Shown piece after piece: positions 1-10,505 of a stretch of 64,000 bases of DNA. The first letter of the stretch is position 1; each line of letters opens with the position of its first letter. The notes beneath the pieces are model-generated. The model was not told where the DNA came from. It made no database searches and saw only the letters and a program-made list of their open reading frames with translations. Source of the DNA: Myxococcus xanthus (GTDB taxonomy: Bacteria; Myxococcota; Myxococcia; Myxococcales; Myxococcaceae). The position numbers were made by a program, and so were the translations under genes. Location of the stretch: assembly GCF_006402735.1 (NCBI RefSeq), contig NZ_CP017174.1, positions 2,855,001 through 2,919,000 of the forward strand, written 5' to 3'.

Positions 1-1402
1 GCCGCTCCACGGGCACCTTGCGGCCTTCCTGCACAGCCTTCTCGTAGACGGCCACCTCCGTGTCCAGGTAGGCGTTCGTGGACTCCAGGGACGCGTCGCT
101 GGGCTCGGTGCGGGAGAGCTGCTCGGGCGCCGTCTTGAAGCGGCCCACCCGCGCCACGTCCCAGTGCACGCCCAGCTTCTCCATCGTCCCGCCGTACGTC
201 TGGAGGTGCACGGCCAGGCCGTTGATGTAGAGAATCGATTCCTGCAGCGCGTAGATGCGGTCCGCCGCCGACGCGACGAAGTAGCCCAGGTCGTCCGTGG
301 ACAGCACCACCGCCATCACCCGCTTGCCGGACGCGCGCAGCCGCAGCAGCGCCTGACGCAGCTCCTCCGCCTTGCCCCATCCCACCCCGGGCAGGCTCTC
401 CATCTTCAACACCACGCCGGCCAGCCGGTCGTCCTGGGTGGCCAGGTCCAGCCACCGCGTCAGCCGCAGGTATGGGTCCGCCTCGCTGACGCCCAGCCAG
501 GAGAGGACGGGGCTGGTGCCTCCGCTCAATGCGTCATTCAAGTCCAGCAGCGTCACCACGCCGCCGCGCGGCGCGATGGAGCGGTAGGTCTCCGACGACA
601 GGCGCACCGCCACCAGGTGGTCCAACCCCGCGTTCGTCCCGCCCGCCGCGTAGGTGAGGCCCAGGTGCGAGGTGTCCACCGTGGCCGCCACCTGGAGCGC
701 GATGGGCACCCCGGAGGTGAAGCCGTGCGACACGCCCGCGCCCAGGCGGAGGCCCGGAATCACCTCCGCGTGGACGGTGTACGTCGCCTGGCCCTGGCGG
801 AAGGCGCCCTCGGAGAAGAGCCAGTCCACGCCCAGCGTGTAGCGCTCATCCAGCGGGCGCACACCCAGGCCCAGGTTGTACTGCCGCTTCAGCGCCAGCG
901 TGCCCTCCGAGGGGGCGTTGACGTCGCGCACCACCGCGCCCAGTGACAGCGCCCGCAGGGGGCGCGCCGTGAGGCCCACGTCGAAGGTGTCCAGCGCGTC
1001 GATGTCCCGGTTGGATGAACCGTAGGAGTGCCACGAACCGCCCAACTGCAGCGCGCCCGTGCCCAGGGAGAGCCCCAGCGACGTGCGGCGGTAGTCCGGC
1101 TCCGCCCGTCCGCGAATCCACTCCATGGAGCCGCCCAGGCCCAGTCCGAGCAGGCGCGTGGCCAGGAAGACGCCGTCTCCCAGGCCGTCATGCACGAGGT
1201 TGCGCTCGTGCAGGTAGAAGAGCTGACTGCCGTTGACGAAGCCCAGGCCCGCGGGGTTGAGCGACAGGGCGGTGGCTTCATCCACCAGCGCGGCGCCCGT
1301 GGGCGGCAGCGTCAGCCCCCGGGAGGGCAGGGCGGGCCGGCTGAGGACACTCGTCTGGGCGAGCGCGAGGCTGGGGAGGAGCAGGAGGGCGAGCAGGCGC
1401 AT
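1..1402 (-). CDS. S49 (SppA-like) signal peptide peptidase with barrel-like N-terminal region, partial
   Basis: The start is ATG at 1402; the C-terminus runs off the left edge, leaving 467 codons visible. A Sec signal peptide (MRLLALLLLPSLALAQ) is followed by about 230 residues rich in alternating hydrophobic/Gly patterns with an ALSLNPAGLGF element, resembling outer-membrane barrel proteins of the FadL/PorV kind. An S49 peptidase region follows. Its VGRFKTAPEQ segment matches the VGTYKSAVEP segment around the catalytic lysine of E. coli SppA, making Lys423 the predicted general base. The catalytic serine would lie beyond the window. The family cleaves peptides in membranes; the signal peptide plus barrel suggests a cell-envelope, possibly outer-membrane, location (inference). 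It is last of five co-directional genes. Confidence 0.75.
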   Translation of the reverse strand, partial: MRLLALLLLPSLALAQTSVLSRPALPSRGLTLPPTGAALVDEATALSLNPAGLGFVNGSQLFYLHERNLVHDGLGDGVFLATRLLGLGLGGSMEWIRGRAEPDYRRTSLGLSLGTGALQLGGSWHSYGSSNRDIDALDTFDVGLTARPLRALSLGAVVRDVNAPSEGTLALKRQYNLGLGVRPLDERYTLGVDWLFSEGAFRQGQATYTVHAEVIPGLRLGAGVSHGFTSGVPIALQVAATVDTSHLGLTYAAGGTNAGLDHLVAVRLSSETYRSIAPRGGVVTLLDLNDALSGGTSPVLSWLGVSEADPYLRLTRWLDLATQDDRLAGVVLKMESLPGVGWGKAEELRQALLRLRASGKRVMAVVLSTDDLGYFVASAADRIYALQESILYINGLAVHLQTYGGTMEKLGVHWDVARVGRFKTAPEQLSRTEPSDASLESTNAYLDTEVAVYEKAVQEGRKVPVER

Positions 1403-1450
1403 ACGCCCCGGGACTCTAGGCAACAGCCGTCCCGGGACAAGCGCTCAGCG

Positions 1451-2653
1451 CTACCAGTCCTCGGTTCCGGACACACCGTCGAGCGGGTCGTCGCTGGGCT
1501 TGCTCTTCTTGTCCTGCGCCTTGCCACGGCCGCCCCGGTCCTCCGACGACCAGTCTTCCATGCCACCGCGGTTGTCCAGCGGGTCCCGGCTCTTGGTCAC
1601 CTTCTCGCCGATGCTGTTCACCAGGTGGTTCACCACTCGCTCCATCTCCTGCTTCAGCTGGCCGAACTCGTCGCCCTGGACGGCCATGCGCCGCCCCGCC
1701 AGCCTCTGACCGGTGCGCGCGTCGTAGTAGCCCAGCGTCAGGTCGGTGCCCTCTCCATTGGCGCGAAGGGTGCCCACCATGACCCGCTCCAGCCCCAGCG
1801 ACTGCGCCATGGCCGCCACGCCAGACGCCTTCTCGCCGGCGCGGTTCACCTCGCCCGCCACCCGGTCCAACTGCGCGTCGTAGGCCTTGTACGCAGAGGT
1901 AGGCACCAGCTTGGCGGTGACTTCGGCGTCGTCGGTGGCCACCTCCATGAGCTGCCCGTACTGCCGGAAGCCCGGACGCTCCAAGCGCAGCAGGTGCTTG
2001 CCAATGGGCAGCGCGGGCAGCGTCACCGGCGTGTAGCCCACGACTTCGCCGTCCACGTACACGCGCGCGCCCGCGGGCCGCGAGTTCACCGTGGCGGTGC
2101 CGCGCAGCTGGGACGTGCGGCTGGTGGCCACCTGCACGCGCAGGGCGAGGAACTCGCGCGTGAAGCGCTTGGGGGACAGCTCATGGGTGGGGGACAGCGC
2201 GATGAGGTCGATGAGCGCCAGCTTCGCCTCCTCCACCTCGCCGCGCAGGTGTAGCACGGCGGCGTACAGCGCCAGCGCGTCACACAGCGGCGAGCACCCG
2301 CGCATGGCGCCCGCGGCCCCCTGCAGCTCCTTCAAGGTGGCGCGCACCTTGCGCTCCGCCTCCTCGTAGTCCTTCTTGTCGAAGGCGGACAGGCTCTCCG
2401 AATAGCCCTTGCGCCCGCGCTCCAGCGAGGCCCGGGCCTCCGGGTCCTCCGGCATGCCGAACAGTTCCTCCGACTTGCGGACCGTCATGCCGGCGAAGTG
2501 GGTGAGGGCGTCGTTCATGTAGCCCTCCATCTGCACGCTGGATGCCTCGGAGGCCGGGTCCATGGGCACCAGGAGGGTGCTGACGCGGCGCGCCTGGGGC
2601 GGGGCCGCGAGGGCCAGCGCGGGGAGGAGGACGAGGGCGAGGGCGGCTTTCAT
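1451..2653 (-). CDS. PEGA-domain secreted protein
   Basis: 400 residues starting at ATG 2653, where a clear signal peptide (MKAALALVLLPALALAAPPQ) begins; the reading frame continues upstream without such a feature. Residues about 60-190 look TPR-like (repeated Ala/Leu helices). A PEGA domain follows at about 200-270, with the signature NSRPAGARVYVDGEVVGYTP. The C-terminal tail is charged and low-complexity (repeated DPLD..G..EDW). PEGA domains are surface or periplasmic beta modules common in myxobacteria. It lies 62 bp after a second PEGA protein with the same architecture, suggesting an old tandem duplication. Its exact role is unknown. Confidence 0.7.
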   Translation of the reverse strand: MKAALALVLLPALALAAPPQARRVSTLLVPMDPASEASSVQMEGYMNDALTHFAGMTVRKSEELFGMPEDPEARASLERGRKGYSESLSAFDKKDYEEAERKVRATLKELQGAAGAMRGCSPLCDALALYAAVLHLRGEVEEAKLALIDLIALSPTHELSPKRFTREFLALRVQVATSRTSQLRGTATVNSRPAGARVYVDGEVVGYTPVTLPALPIGKHLLRLERPGFRQYGQLMEVATDDAEVTAKLVPTSAYKAYDAQLDRVAGEVNRAGEKASGVAAMAQSLGLERVMVGTLRANGEGTDLTLGYYDARTGQRLAGRRMAVQGDEFGQLKQEMERVVNHLVNSIGEKVTKSRDPLDNRGGMEDWSSEDRGGRGKAQDKKSKPSDDPLDGVSGTEDW

Positions 2654-2715
2654 GGGGTGACCTCTGAAACAGGCGACGCGGGAGTCGGTCCGGGCATTCA
2701 ACACGCGGCTCCGCC

Positions 2716-4182
2716 TCAGAATCCGACGCCACCAGAAACGGGGTTGAACGGGCGGCCCTTGTCCTGGGACGTCGCCACGTAGACGGCCCCGGCCGTCACC
2801 GCCGCCGCGCCGCCGACCACCGCCCAGAACCACGGGCGCTTGATGAGGGTGGAGAACGAGTTGCCGCCCTCCGCCACGCGGGGCGCCGCGACGCCGTTGA
2901 CGAAGGCGCGCACCTGGTCCGCCGCCGCGTCCGGGCCGTTCTTCTTCGCGCCCGGCGTCAGGGCAATCTCCACCCCGCGCAGCCGCGCGTTGGAGCGCAG
3001 GTCCCACGCCTGGAGTTCGGCCTTGAGGTGGCCCTTGTCCCCGCGAGCCACCGCCGCCAGCACCACGTAGCGGGCGTTGAGCCGCTCACCAATGGCGCGT
3101 GCCTCGGGCGGCGGCGTGTCGCGCTCGAAGGACTGCTCGGTGCTGGCGTGGACCGCCGCGTCACGCACGGCGGACAGGCCCGGGGTGGGCTCCAGCGTCG
3201 CCTTCACCTCGGTGCTCTTGGCGGACGCCACCTCCGTGTACTGGGCGAAGGCCGAGTAGCCGGGCAGGGACACCACCACCGGGTGCTGGCCCGCGGTCAT
3301 CTCCACGCCCTTGAGCGGCGTGACGCCCAGCTCCTGGCCCCGCACGAGGACGCTGGCGCCCGCCGGCTTCGACTCCACCACCAGCGTGCCGGCCGGGCGC
3401 GCCTTCACGTCGGCGCGGGCCTGGTCGAAGGACTTCAGCACGTCCTGTCCGAAGAGGGCGGCGTCGGGAGTCGTGGACGGATCCGCCACCACCGCGCGCT
3501 TGAACGCGTCCTGGGCCCCGGTGGAGTCGCCGTTGAGCATCCGCGAGGCGCCCAGGAACAGGTAGGCCTTGGCCAGCCGCTCCGGGCTCAGCTCCGCCGG
3601 GTGCTTCGTATAGGCCTCCGCCGCCGCCAGGAACTTCGCCTCGGCGGACTCGGGATCCAGGTTGTCGTAGTCGGTGCGGCCCTGCTCGAAGAGCGTGTCC
3701 GCGCGCGTCAGCGAGGCCGGCGGGGACGGCGGGAAGGCCGCGCCCAGGTCCACCATCGCCACGCCGCTCGCCTTGAGCCGGCTCAGCAGCTCGTCCTCCA
3801 GCTTCACTGCGGCCTCCTCCGCCGCGGATGTCCGCGCCACCGCGAAGAGCGCCACCGGCCCGGAGGCCGTCACCGCCGCGCTGGCCACCGCCGGCTCACC
3901 CGAGGCACTCGGCGTCGCGGGCTTGGCCACGGCCGGAGCGTCCGGCGACACCAGCGGCGTGACGGACGTCTCCTCGTCCTCGTTCGGGGAACCGAAAACC
4001 CGGGGCTCGTCGGACTCATCGCCGTCCGCGTCGTCCGCCGGGGGCGCCTTGGTCGTCTTCACCGGCTGGGAGGTGGCGGGGGGCTTCTTGCTGGACTGCT
4101 TCTTCCGCGTGGACTGCCCATAGGCGGGAGAGGTGGCCAGCATGAACGCGAGGAGCAGGGAGGTTCGGCGGAACGTAGTCAC
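2716..4182 (-). CDS. PEGA-domain protein with C-terminal membrane anchor
   Basis: 488 residues from a GTG at 4182, chosen because it begins a signal peptide (VTTFRRTSLLLAFMLATSPAYGQ); a TTG at 4218 is the alternative. After a low-complexity linker rich in K, P, A and D come a helical TPR-like region (about 150-270), a PEGA domain (about 275-340, with VVESKPAGASVLVRGQELG) and a domain similar to the C-terminal part of the neighbouring PEGA protein. A hydrophobic stretch near the C-terminus (FWAVVGGAAAVTAGAVYVAT) probably anchors it. It is likely a paralogue of the gene at 1451-2653. Function unknown. Confidence 0.65.
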   Translation of the reverse strand: MTTFRRTSLLLAFMLATSPAYGQSTRKKQSSKKPPATSQPVKTTKAPPADDADGDESDEPRVFGSPNEDEETSVTPLVSPDAPAVAKPATPSASGEPAVASAAVTASGPVALFAVARTSAAEEAAVKLEDELLSRLKASGVAMVDLGAAFPPSPPASLTRADTLFEQGRTDYDNLDPESAEAKFLAAAEAYTKHPAELSPERLAKAYLFLGASRMLNGDSTGAQDAFKRAVVADPSTTPDAALFGQDVLKSFDQARADVKARPAGTLVVESKPAGASVLVRGQELGVTPLKGVEMTAGQHPVVVSLPGYSAFAQYTEVASAKSTEVKATLEPTPGLSAVRDAAVHASTEQSFERDTPPPEARAIGERLNARYVVLAAVARGDKGHLKAELQAWDLRSNARLRGVEIALTPGAKKNGPDAAADQVRAFVNGVAAPRVAEGGNSFSTLIKRPWFWAVVGGAAAVTAGAVYVATSQDKGRPFNPVSGGVGF

Positions 4183-4280
4183 GGCGCGGATGCTAGCCGA
4201 GCCAGGGCTCCGTCTCAAAAGCCCTGCTGCACGCGGGCCCCTCCGGGGGGGAGGGACCCGCGACGGTGATTCCGCCCTGA

Positions 4281-6212
<1,932 letters not shown>

Positions 6213-6224
6213 GGCGTCCTCTGC

Positions 6225-8603
6225 CTAGTCCTTCTTCTCGGGCAACGGGATGAAGGTGACGGGGCGTGCCACCTCCTTCACGGCGTCGCGCTTCGACATC
6301 TCGTGGCCCTTGCCGCCGCGGCCCGTCAACCCGTACTTCGCCGGGGACAGGTGCAGCTTGCGGCCCTTCTGCGTCTCGAACTCCAGCTTCGCGTCCTTCT
6401 GGGCGGGCGACACGGCGAGGAAGTCCACCACCCGGTCATTGTCGTCCACCTTGATGACGGTGACGCCCTTGCCCGGGCCAGCCAGCTCGTTGACCTCCGC
6501 CACCTTGCACACCAGGGCGCTGGTCTTCTCCGTCAGCACCGCCAGCAGGTCTTTGTCCGTCACCGGCTGCACGCCAATGATTTCGTCGCCCTCGCCCGTC
6601 TTCGCGTAGCGGCGGCCGGCGCGCGTGGAGACCTCCAGGTGCGGCTCCAGCAGGAAGCGCATGCCCATGCCCTGCTTCGTCACGCCCACCAGCTTCTGCG
6701 GGCGCGGCAGCCGCGCGTCCAGCGACAGGGCGGACACCACGCGCTCGCCGTCGTCGAACTTGAAGAACTTCTGCACCGGCTCGCCGTAGCCCGTGGAGGC
6801 GGGCACGTCGTTGAAGCGGGTGACGTACGCGGTGCCGAAGTTGCTGAACAGCACCAGGTTCGCCTTCAGGCTGCCGGCCAGCACCGCCATCACCGCGTCG
6901 CCTTCACGCAGGCGGGTGGTGGACGGGTCCTTCACCTCGCGCACGCGCTTGACCCAGCCGTCGCGGGTGATGACCACGTGCGCGTCCTCGTCCGCGATGA
7001 ACGCCTCGGCGCTGAACTCCATCTCCTCGGAGCCCGCGCCGCCAATCCGCGTGCGACGCTTGTCGTTGTAGCGGGCCTTCATTTCGCCCAGCTCGTCCCG
7101 GACGGTGCCCCACACCTTGTTCTTGTCCTTGAGGATGCCCTGGATGCGCTTGATTTCGGCGCGCTTCTCCTTGAGCTCCTTCTCCACGACGAGAATCTCC
7201 AGGCGGGCCAGCTTGTAGAGCTTCATCTCCAGGATGGCGTCCACCTGGGCTTCATCCAGCTTGAAGCGGGCGATGAGCTTCTTCGCGGCGTCCTGCTTTC
7301 CTTCCGACGCGCGGATGATTTTGATCATCTCGTCGAGCGCGTCGTAGACCTTCTCGAAACCCTCCAGGATGTGGACGCGCCGCAGCAGCTCGCCCAGCTC
7401 GTGCTCGAAGCGCTTCGTCACCACGTCGAAGCGGAAGGTGAGGAAGTACCAGAGGATGTCCTTGAGGTTGAGCCGCTCGGGCGTGCTCAACTCGGGCTTG
7501 TCCTTGATGGGTACCAGGCAGGTGAGGTTGACGCCGAAGTTCGTCTGCAGTGGCGTCTGCTTGTACAGGTACGCCATCACCAGCTCGGGGTTGGCGTCCT
7601 TCTTCAGCTCCAGGACGATGCGCACGTCCTTGGTGGATTCGTCGCGCACGTCGGTGATGAGCGGCAGCTTCCGCTCGCGCACCAGGTCGCCGAACTTGGC
7701 CACCAGCGTGGACTTGTTCACCGTGTAGGGGATGGAGGTGATGACAATCTGCTGGCCGCCTCGCTTGAGGTCCTCCAGCTTGTACTCACCGCGGATGCGG
7801 ATGCTCCCCTGGCCCGACTCGTAGATGTCGCGCAGTTCCTTCTTGTCGTTGAGGATCTGCCCGCCGGTGGGGAAGTCCGGACCCTTCACCCACTTGAGCA
7901 GGTCCTTCGTCAGGAGCTGCGGGTTCTCGATGAGCGCCACCAGCGCGTCCACCAGCTCGCCCAGGTGGTGCGGCGGGATGTTGGTAGCCATGCCCACGGC
8001 GATGCCCGTGGTGCCGTTCATCAGCAGCTGCGGCACCCGCGCGGGGATGACCACCGGCTCCTGCAGCGTGCCGTCGTAGGTCGGCCGGAAGGCCACCGTC
8101 TTCTTGCCCAGCTCCGTCAGGAGCTCGCTGGACAGCATCGCCAGACGGCACTCGGTGTAGCGCATGGCCGCCGCGCCGTCGCCGTCGAGCGAGCCGAAGT
8201 TGCCGTGGCCGTCCACCAGCGGGTAGCGCAGCGAGAAGTCCTGCGCCATGCGCACCAGCGCCTCGTAGATGGAGGCGTCACCGTGCGGGTGGTACTGACC
8301 CATGACACTGCCGACCACCTTGGCGGACTTCTGGTACTTGGCTTCGTGCGTCAGCCGGTGGTCGTGGTACATGCCGAACAGGATGCGGCGCTGCACCGGC
8401 TTGAGGCCGTCACGCACGTCCGGCAGGGCGCGCGAGGTGATGACCGACAGGGCGTAGTTGATGTACCGGCGGCGTGCCTCGTCCGCGAGCGAAGCCGGCA
8501 CGGACCCGTCGCCGTTGCCACCCGCGGCGCCGCCACTCCCGCCACCGCCGCCTCCCCCGGCCCCCTGCTTCTTTCGCGATTTCGATTCGGCTTCTGCGAG
8601 CAT
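6225..8603 (-). CDS. parC: DNA topoisomerase IV subunit A (type IIA breakage-reunion subunit)
   Basis: 792 residues from ATG 8603. A Gly/Ser-rich linker (about residues 14-34) precedes the winged-helix core. [18 protein letters not shown] and the quinolone-determining loop [14 protein letters not shown] are intact, and the catalytic tyrosine is Tyr149 in AAAMRYTE. The position equivalent to GyrA Ser83 is Ala110, as in mycobacterial GyrA. A C-terminal beta-pinwheel region follows, ending with TGRGGKG, which resembles the GyrA box (QRRGGKG) but sits about 26 residues from the end rather than in the first blade. It is first of the parC-parE operon. The gyrA/parC distinction is inferred from its partner and the degenerate box. 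Confidence 0.82.
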   Translation of the reverse strand: MLAEAESKSRKKQGAGGGGGGGSGGAAGGNGDGSVPASLADEARRRYINYALSVITSRALPDVRDGLKPVQRRILFGMYHDHRLTHEAKYQKSAKVVGSVMGQYHPHGDASIYEALVRMAQDFSLRYPLVDGHGNFGSLDGDGAAAMRYTECRLAMLSSELLTELGKKTVAFRPTYDGTLQEPVVIPARVPQLLMNGTTGIAVGMATNIPPHHLGELVDALVALIENPQLLTKDLLKWVKGPDFPTGGQILNDKKELRDIYESGQGSIRIRGEYKLEDLKRGGQQIVITSIPYTVNKSTLVAKFGDLVRERKLPLITDVRDESTKDVRIVLELKKDANPELVMAYLYKQTPLQTNFGVNLTCLVPIKDKPELSTPERLNLKDILWYFLTFRFDVVTKRFEHELGELLRRVHILEGFEKVYDALDEMIKIIRASEGKQDAAKKLIARFKLDEAQVDAILEMKLYKLARLEILVVEKELKEKRAEIKRIQGILKDKNKVWGTVRDELGEMKARYNDKRRTRIGGAGSEEMEFSAEAFIADEDAHVVITRDGWVKRVREVKDPSTTRLREGDAVMAVLAGSLKANLVLFSNFGTAYVTRFNDVPASTGYGEPVQKFFKFDDGERVVSALSLDARLPRPQKLVGVTKQGMGMRFLLEPHLEVSTRAGRRYAKTGEGDEIIGVQPVTDKDLLAVLTEKTSALVCKVAEVNELAGPGKGVTVIKVDDNDRVVDFLAVSPAQKDAKLEFETQKGRKLHLSPAKYGLTGRGGKGHEMSKRDAVKEVARPVTFIPLPEKKD

Positions 8604-8921
8604 GGTCGTCAATCCACAGGTGAGAACGCCCCGCACCCCGAACGCGGCGCGCGACCCGCGCACTCCTCACGTTGGAGGGGCAGAGGTATGTAACAGGGCG
8701 CCGGGACTACCATGCCACCCTGACATTGGGAACGAATTCGGGGGGTTGCGCACTCTCCAACAGTGCCTACCTATACGTCTGTCCAGTCCTATTTGCCAGC
8801 AGAACCCCACTCCAACCCCGCGGAATTCCGAGGTCGGAGGCCTCCTGGCTGGGGCATGGGGCGGGACGGTGGGTGCGGGTGGGACAGGACGGCTCGTCCC
8901 CCCTGGCTGCAGGCGGACGCC
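8604..8921. other. Intergenic region upstream of parC
   Basis: About 318 bp between parC and the 3' end of the next gene, both on the minus strand. It is less GC-rich around 8700-8830. On the minus strand a weak sigma-70-like pair, TGGCAA (8799-8804) and TATAGG (about 8776-8781) with a 17-bp spacer, could serve parC. No convincing open reading frame, structured RNA or T-tailed hairpin was seen. Confidence 0.3.
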
Positions 8922-9587
8922 CTAGGGGGTCGCGTCGCGGGCCTTCCCCCACGAACCGTCCTTGAAGATGCGCACGCCCTTGCCGCTCCCGCTGCCAATC
9001 ATCCCGGGAATGGTGGCCTGGAGCGGCTTGGCGCCGGGCGGCTGGTAGACGACGCGGGCCTTGCGAGCGGAGGGCAGGGCGGCGCTGGTGGCGTCCACCA
9101 GCAGGTAGATGGTTTCGCCGTCCACGTGGAGCCGCTCGGGGTCCTGGCGGTGGTTGAACTCGGCCAGCAGCTCGCCGTCATCCACGGAGGAGGCCTCGCT
9201 GCCGAGCAGGCGGACCTTCACCCGCAGCCAGCTCACGGGCGGGGCGCCTTCCTGCTTCGCGTAGTCGCGCACGCCCTGGATGACGACGGCGACGTCGGCG
9301 CCGTTGCCGGGCGCGTTCTTCGTCGCGAGGCGCAGGCCCGTCTGCTTGCTGTTGTCGGTGTCGAGCAGCAGCGTGGCGTTGGCGCAGCGGCTCTTGCACT
9401 CGTCGCCCCACGGCACCTTGTCGAAGCGCAGGCGCATGGCGAAGTCACTGCCTTGGGGGCCAATGACGGCGTTGACGATGACGGGGCGCTCCCCATCCGG
9501 AGGCGCGGCATAGCGGAAGGTGGCGCGCTCCTTGGCGGCGAAGGCGGTGCCGGCGAGCAGGGTGCAAAGGAGCAGTGGGCGCTTCAC
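8922..9587 (-). CDS. Secreted protein of unknown function
   Basis: 221 residues. The GTG at 9587 is chosen because GGAGGT lies 6 bp upstream and a signal peptide (VKRPLLLCTLLAGTAFAAKE) starts there. The mature protein is beta-rich, with one Cys pair (CKSRC) and repeated LLLDTDN / LLAEFNH / YLLVDAT segments. These resemble carbohydrate-binding or DOMON-like sandwich proteins that measure a surface property, but no family is recognised with certainty. It is probably periplasmic or extracellular. It is divergent from the hydrolase at 9692, sharing a 104-bp intergenic region. Confidence 0.6.
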   Translation of the reverse strand: MKRPLLLCTLLAGTAFAAKERATFRYAAPPDGERPVIVNAVIGPQGSDFAMRLRFDKVPWGDECKSRCANATLLLDTDNSKQTGLRLATKNAPGNGADVAVVIQGVRDYAKQEGAPPVSWLRVKVRLLGSEASSVDDGELLAEFNHRQDPERLHVDGETIYLLVDATSAALPSARKARVVYQPPGAKPLQATIPGMIGSGSGKGVRIFKDGSWGKARDATP

Positions 9588-9691
9588 GTGGAGACCTCCC
9601 AGGGGCAAAAAGGGCCTATTCAAGAGGGAAGGGGCCCACCGCATCAAGTCCCGGGCGTTAGAGTGAGGCTTCCGACGAGGAGGATTTCGCG

Positions 9692-10348
9692 ATGCGTGAA
9701 CCGTACGTGCGGCAGCTCAAGCTCGGGCCCATGGACAACTTCGTCTACCTGGTGGGCCCCCGGCACTCGGACGAAGTGGTGGTGGTGGACCCCGCGTGGG
9801 ACGTGGAGGCCATCGAGCAGGCGGTGAAACAGGACGGCAAGCGCGTGGTGGGCGCGTTCGTCTCGCACTGCCACTTCGACCACATCAACGGGCTGCCGGA
9901 CCTGCTGTCGAAGTGGGACGTGCCGGTGTTCGCGCAGCGTGAAGAGGTCCAGTTCTCCCCGGAGCTGCGCGAGCTGGGCGGCGCGCTGCGGCCCCTGGGG
10001 CCGGGGGATGACGTGCGCGTTGGGACTGAGACGTTCCAGGCACTGCATACGCCGGGGCACACGCCGGGCTCGCATTGCCTGCTGGCCGGTGACGCGCTCG
10101 TGTCCGGGGACACCGTGTTCATCAACGGCTGCGGCCGGTGTGACATGAGCGGGGGCAACCCGGAGGCGATGTACCGCTCCCTGTCGCAGGTGCTGGCGAA
10201 GGTGCCCGACAGCGCGAAGCTGTATCCGGGCCACGACTACGCGGACGTGCCGGTGACGTCCATGGAGACGGTGCGGCAGAAGAACCCGTACTTCGCCTTC
10301 GACAATGTGGACGCCTTCGTCGCGTTCCGCATGCGGCCTCGCAAGTAG
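9692..10348 (+). CDS. Metallo-beta-lactamase-fold hydrolase (glyoxalase II-like)
   Basis: 218 residues with an SD (GAGGAGG) ahead of the ATG. The full metal-binding set of the superfamily is visible: HCHFDH (His59, His61, Asp63, His64), His123 in HTPGHTPG, Asp140 in SGDTVF and His181 in YPGHDY. The Gly-rich HTPGHTPGS and the overall length match glyoxalase II-like thioester or persulfide hydrolases; the substrate cannot be set from sequence. There is no signal peptide, so it is cytoplasmic. A T-tailed hairpin lies about 90 bp after the stop. Confidence 0.8.
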   Translation: MREPYVRQLKLGPMDNFVYLVGPRHSDEVVVVDPAWDVEAIEQAVKQDGKRVVGAFVSHCHFDHINGLPDLLSKWDVPVFAQREEVQFSPELRELGGALRPLGPGDDVRVGTETFQALHTPGHTPGSHCLLAGDALVSGDTVFINGCGRCDMSGGNPEAMYRSLSQVLAKVPDSAKLYPGHDYADVPVTSMETVRQKNPYFAFDNVDAFVAFRMRPRK

Positions 10349-10401
10349 CGGTCCTCGCCGCTGGTGTCTGGCGGCCAACGGGGCCTCACACCGAGGACAC
10401 G

Positions 10402-10430
10402 TTTACCCTGAGTGCGTGCCTGTCTATTGA
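10402..10430 (+). promoter_or_regulatory. Candidate promoter for the repeat protein
   Basis: TTTACC (10402-10407) and TATTGA (10425-10430) are separated by 17 bp, a moderate match to -35/-10 elements. Transcription would begin near 10437, just ahead of the terminator-like hairpin. Seen by eye only; the -10 match is weak. Confidence 0.3.
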
Positions 10431-10438
10431 ATCGCGCC

Positions 10439-10470
10439 CGGCAGGAGAGGGGTTTTCGCCTGCCGTTTTT
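10439..10470 (+). terminator. Rho-independent terminator-like hairpin in the leader of the repeat protein
   Basis: A perfect 7-bp stem (CGGCAGG / CCTGCCG) with a 13-nt loop is followed directly by five T residues. It is the only canonical T-tailed hairpin noticed in the window. It may end the upstream hydrolase transcript, but it stands only 35 bp before the ATG of the next gene, so it could also act as an attenuator or a 5' stabiliser. Confidence 0.65.
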
Positions 10471-10505
10471 CCTCGCAGTCCAGGCGTCGAGTCAGGAGCG
10501 TTCTC

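Noticed and set aside
846..1281. Minus-strand open frames rich in Gly, Ala and Arg near the left end
   Set aside because: They overlap the S49 gene in other frames; the S49 frame has a signal peptide and family motifs, so these are high-GC shadows.
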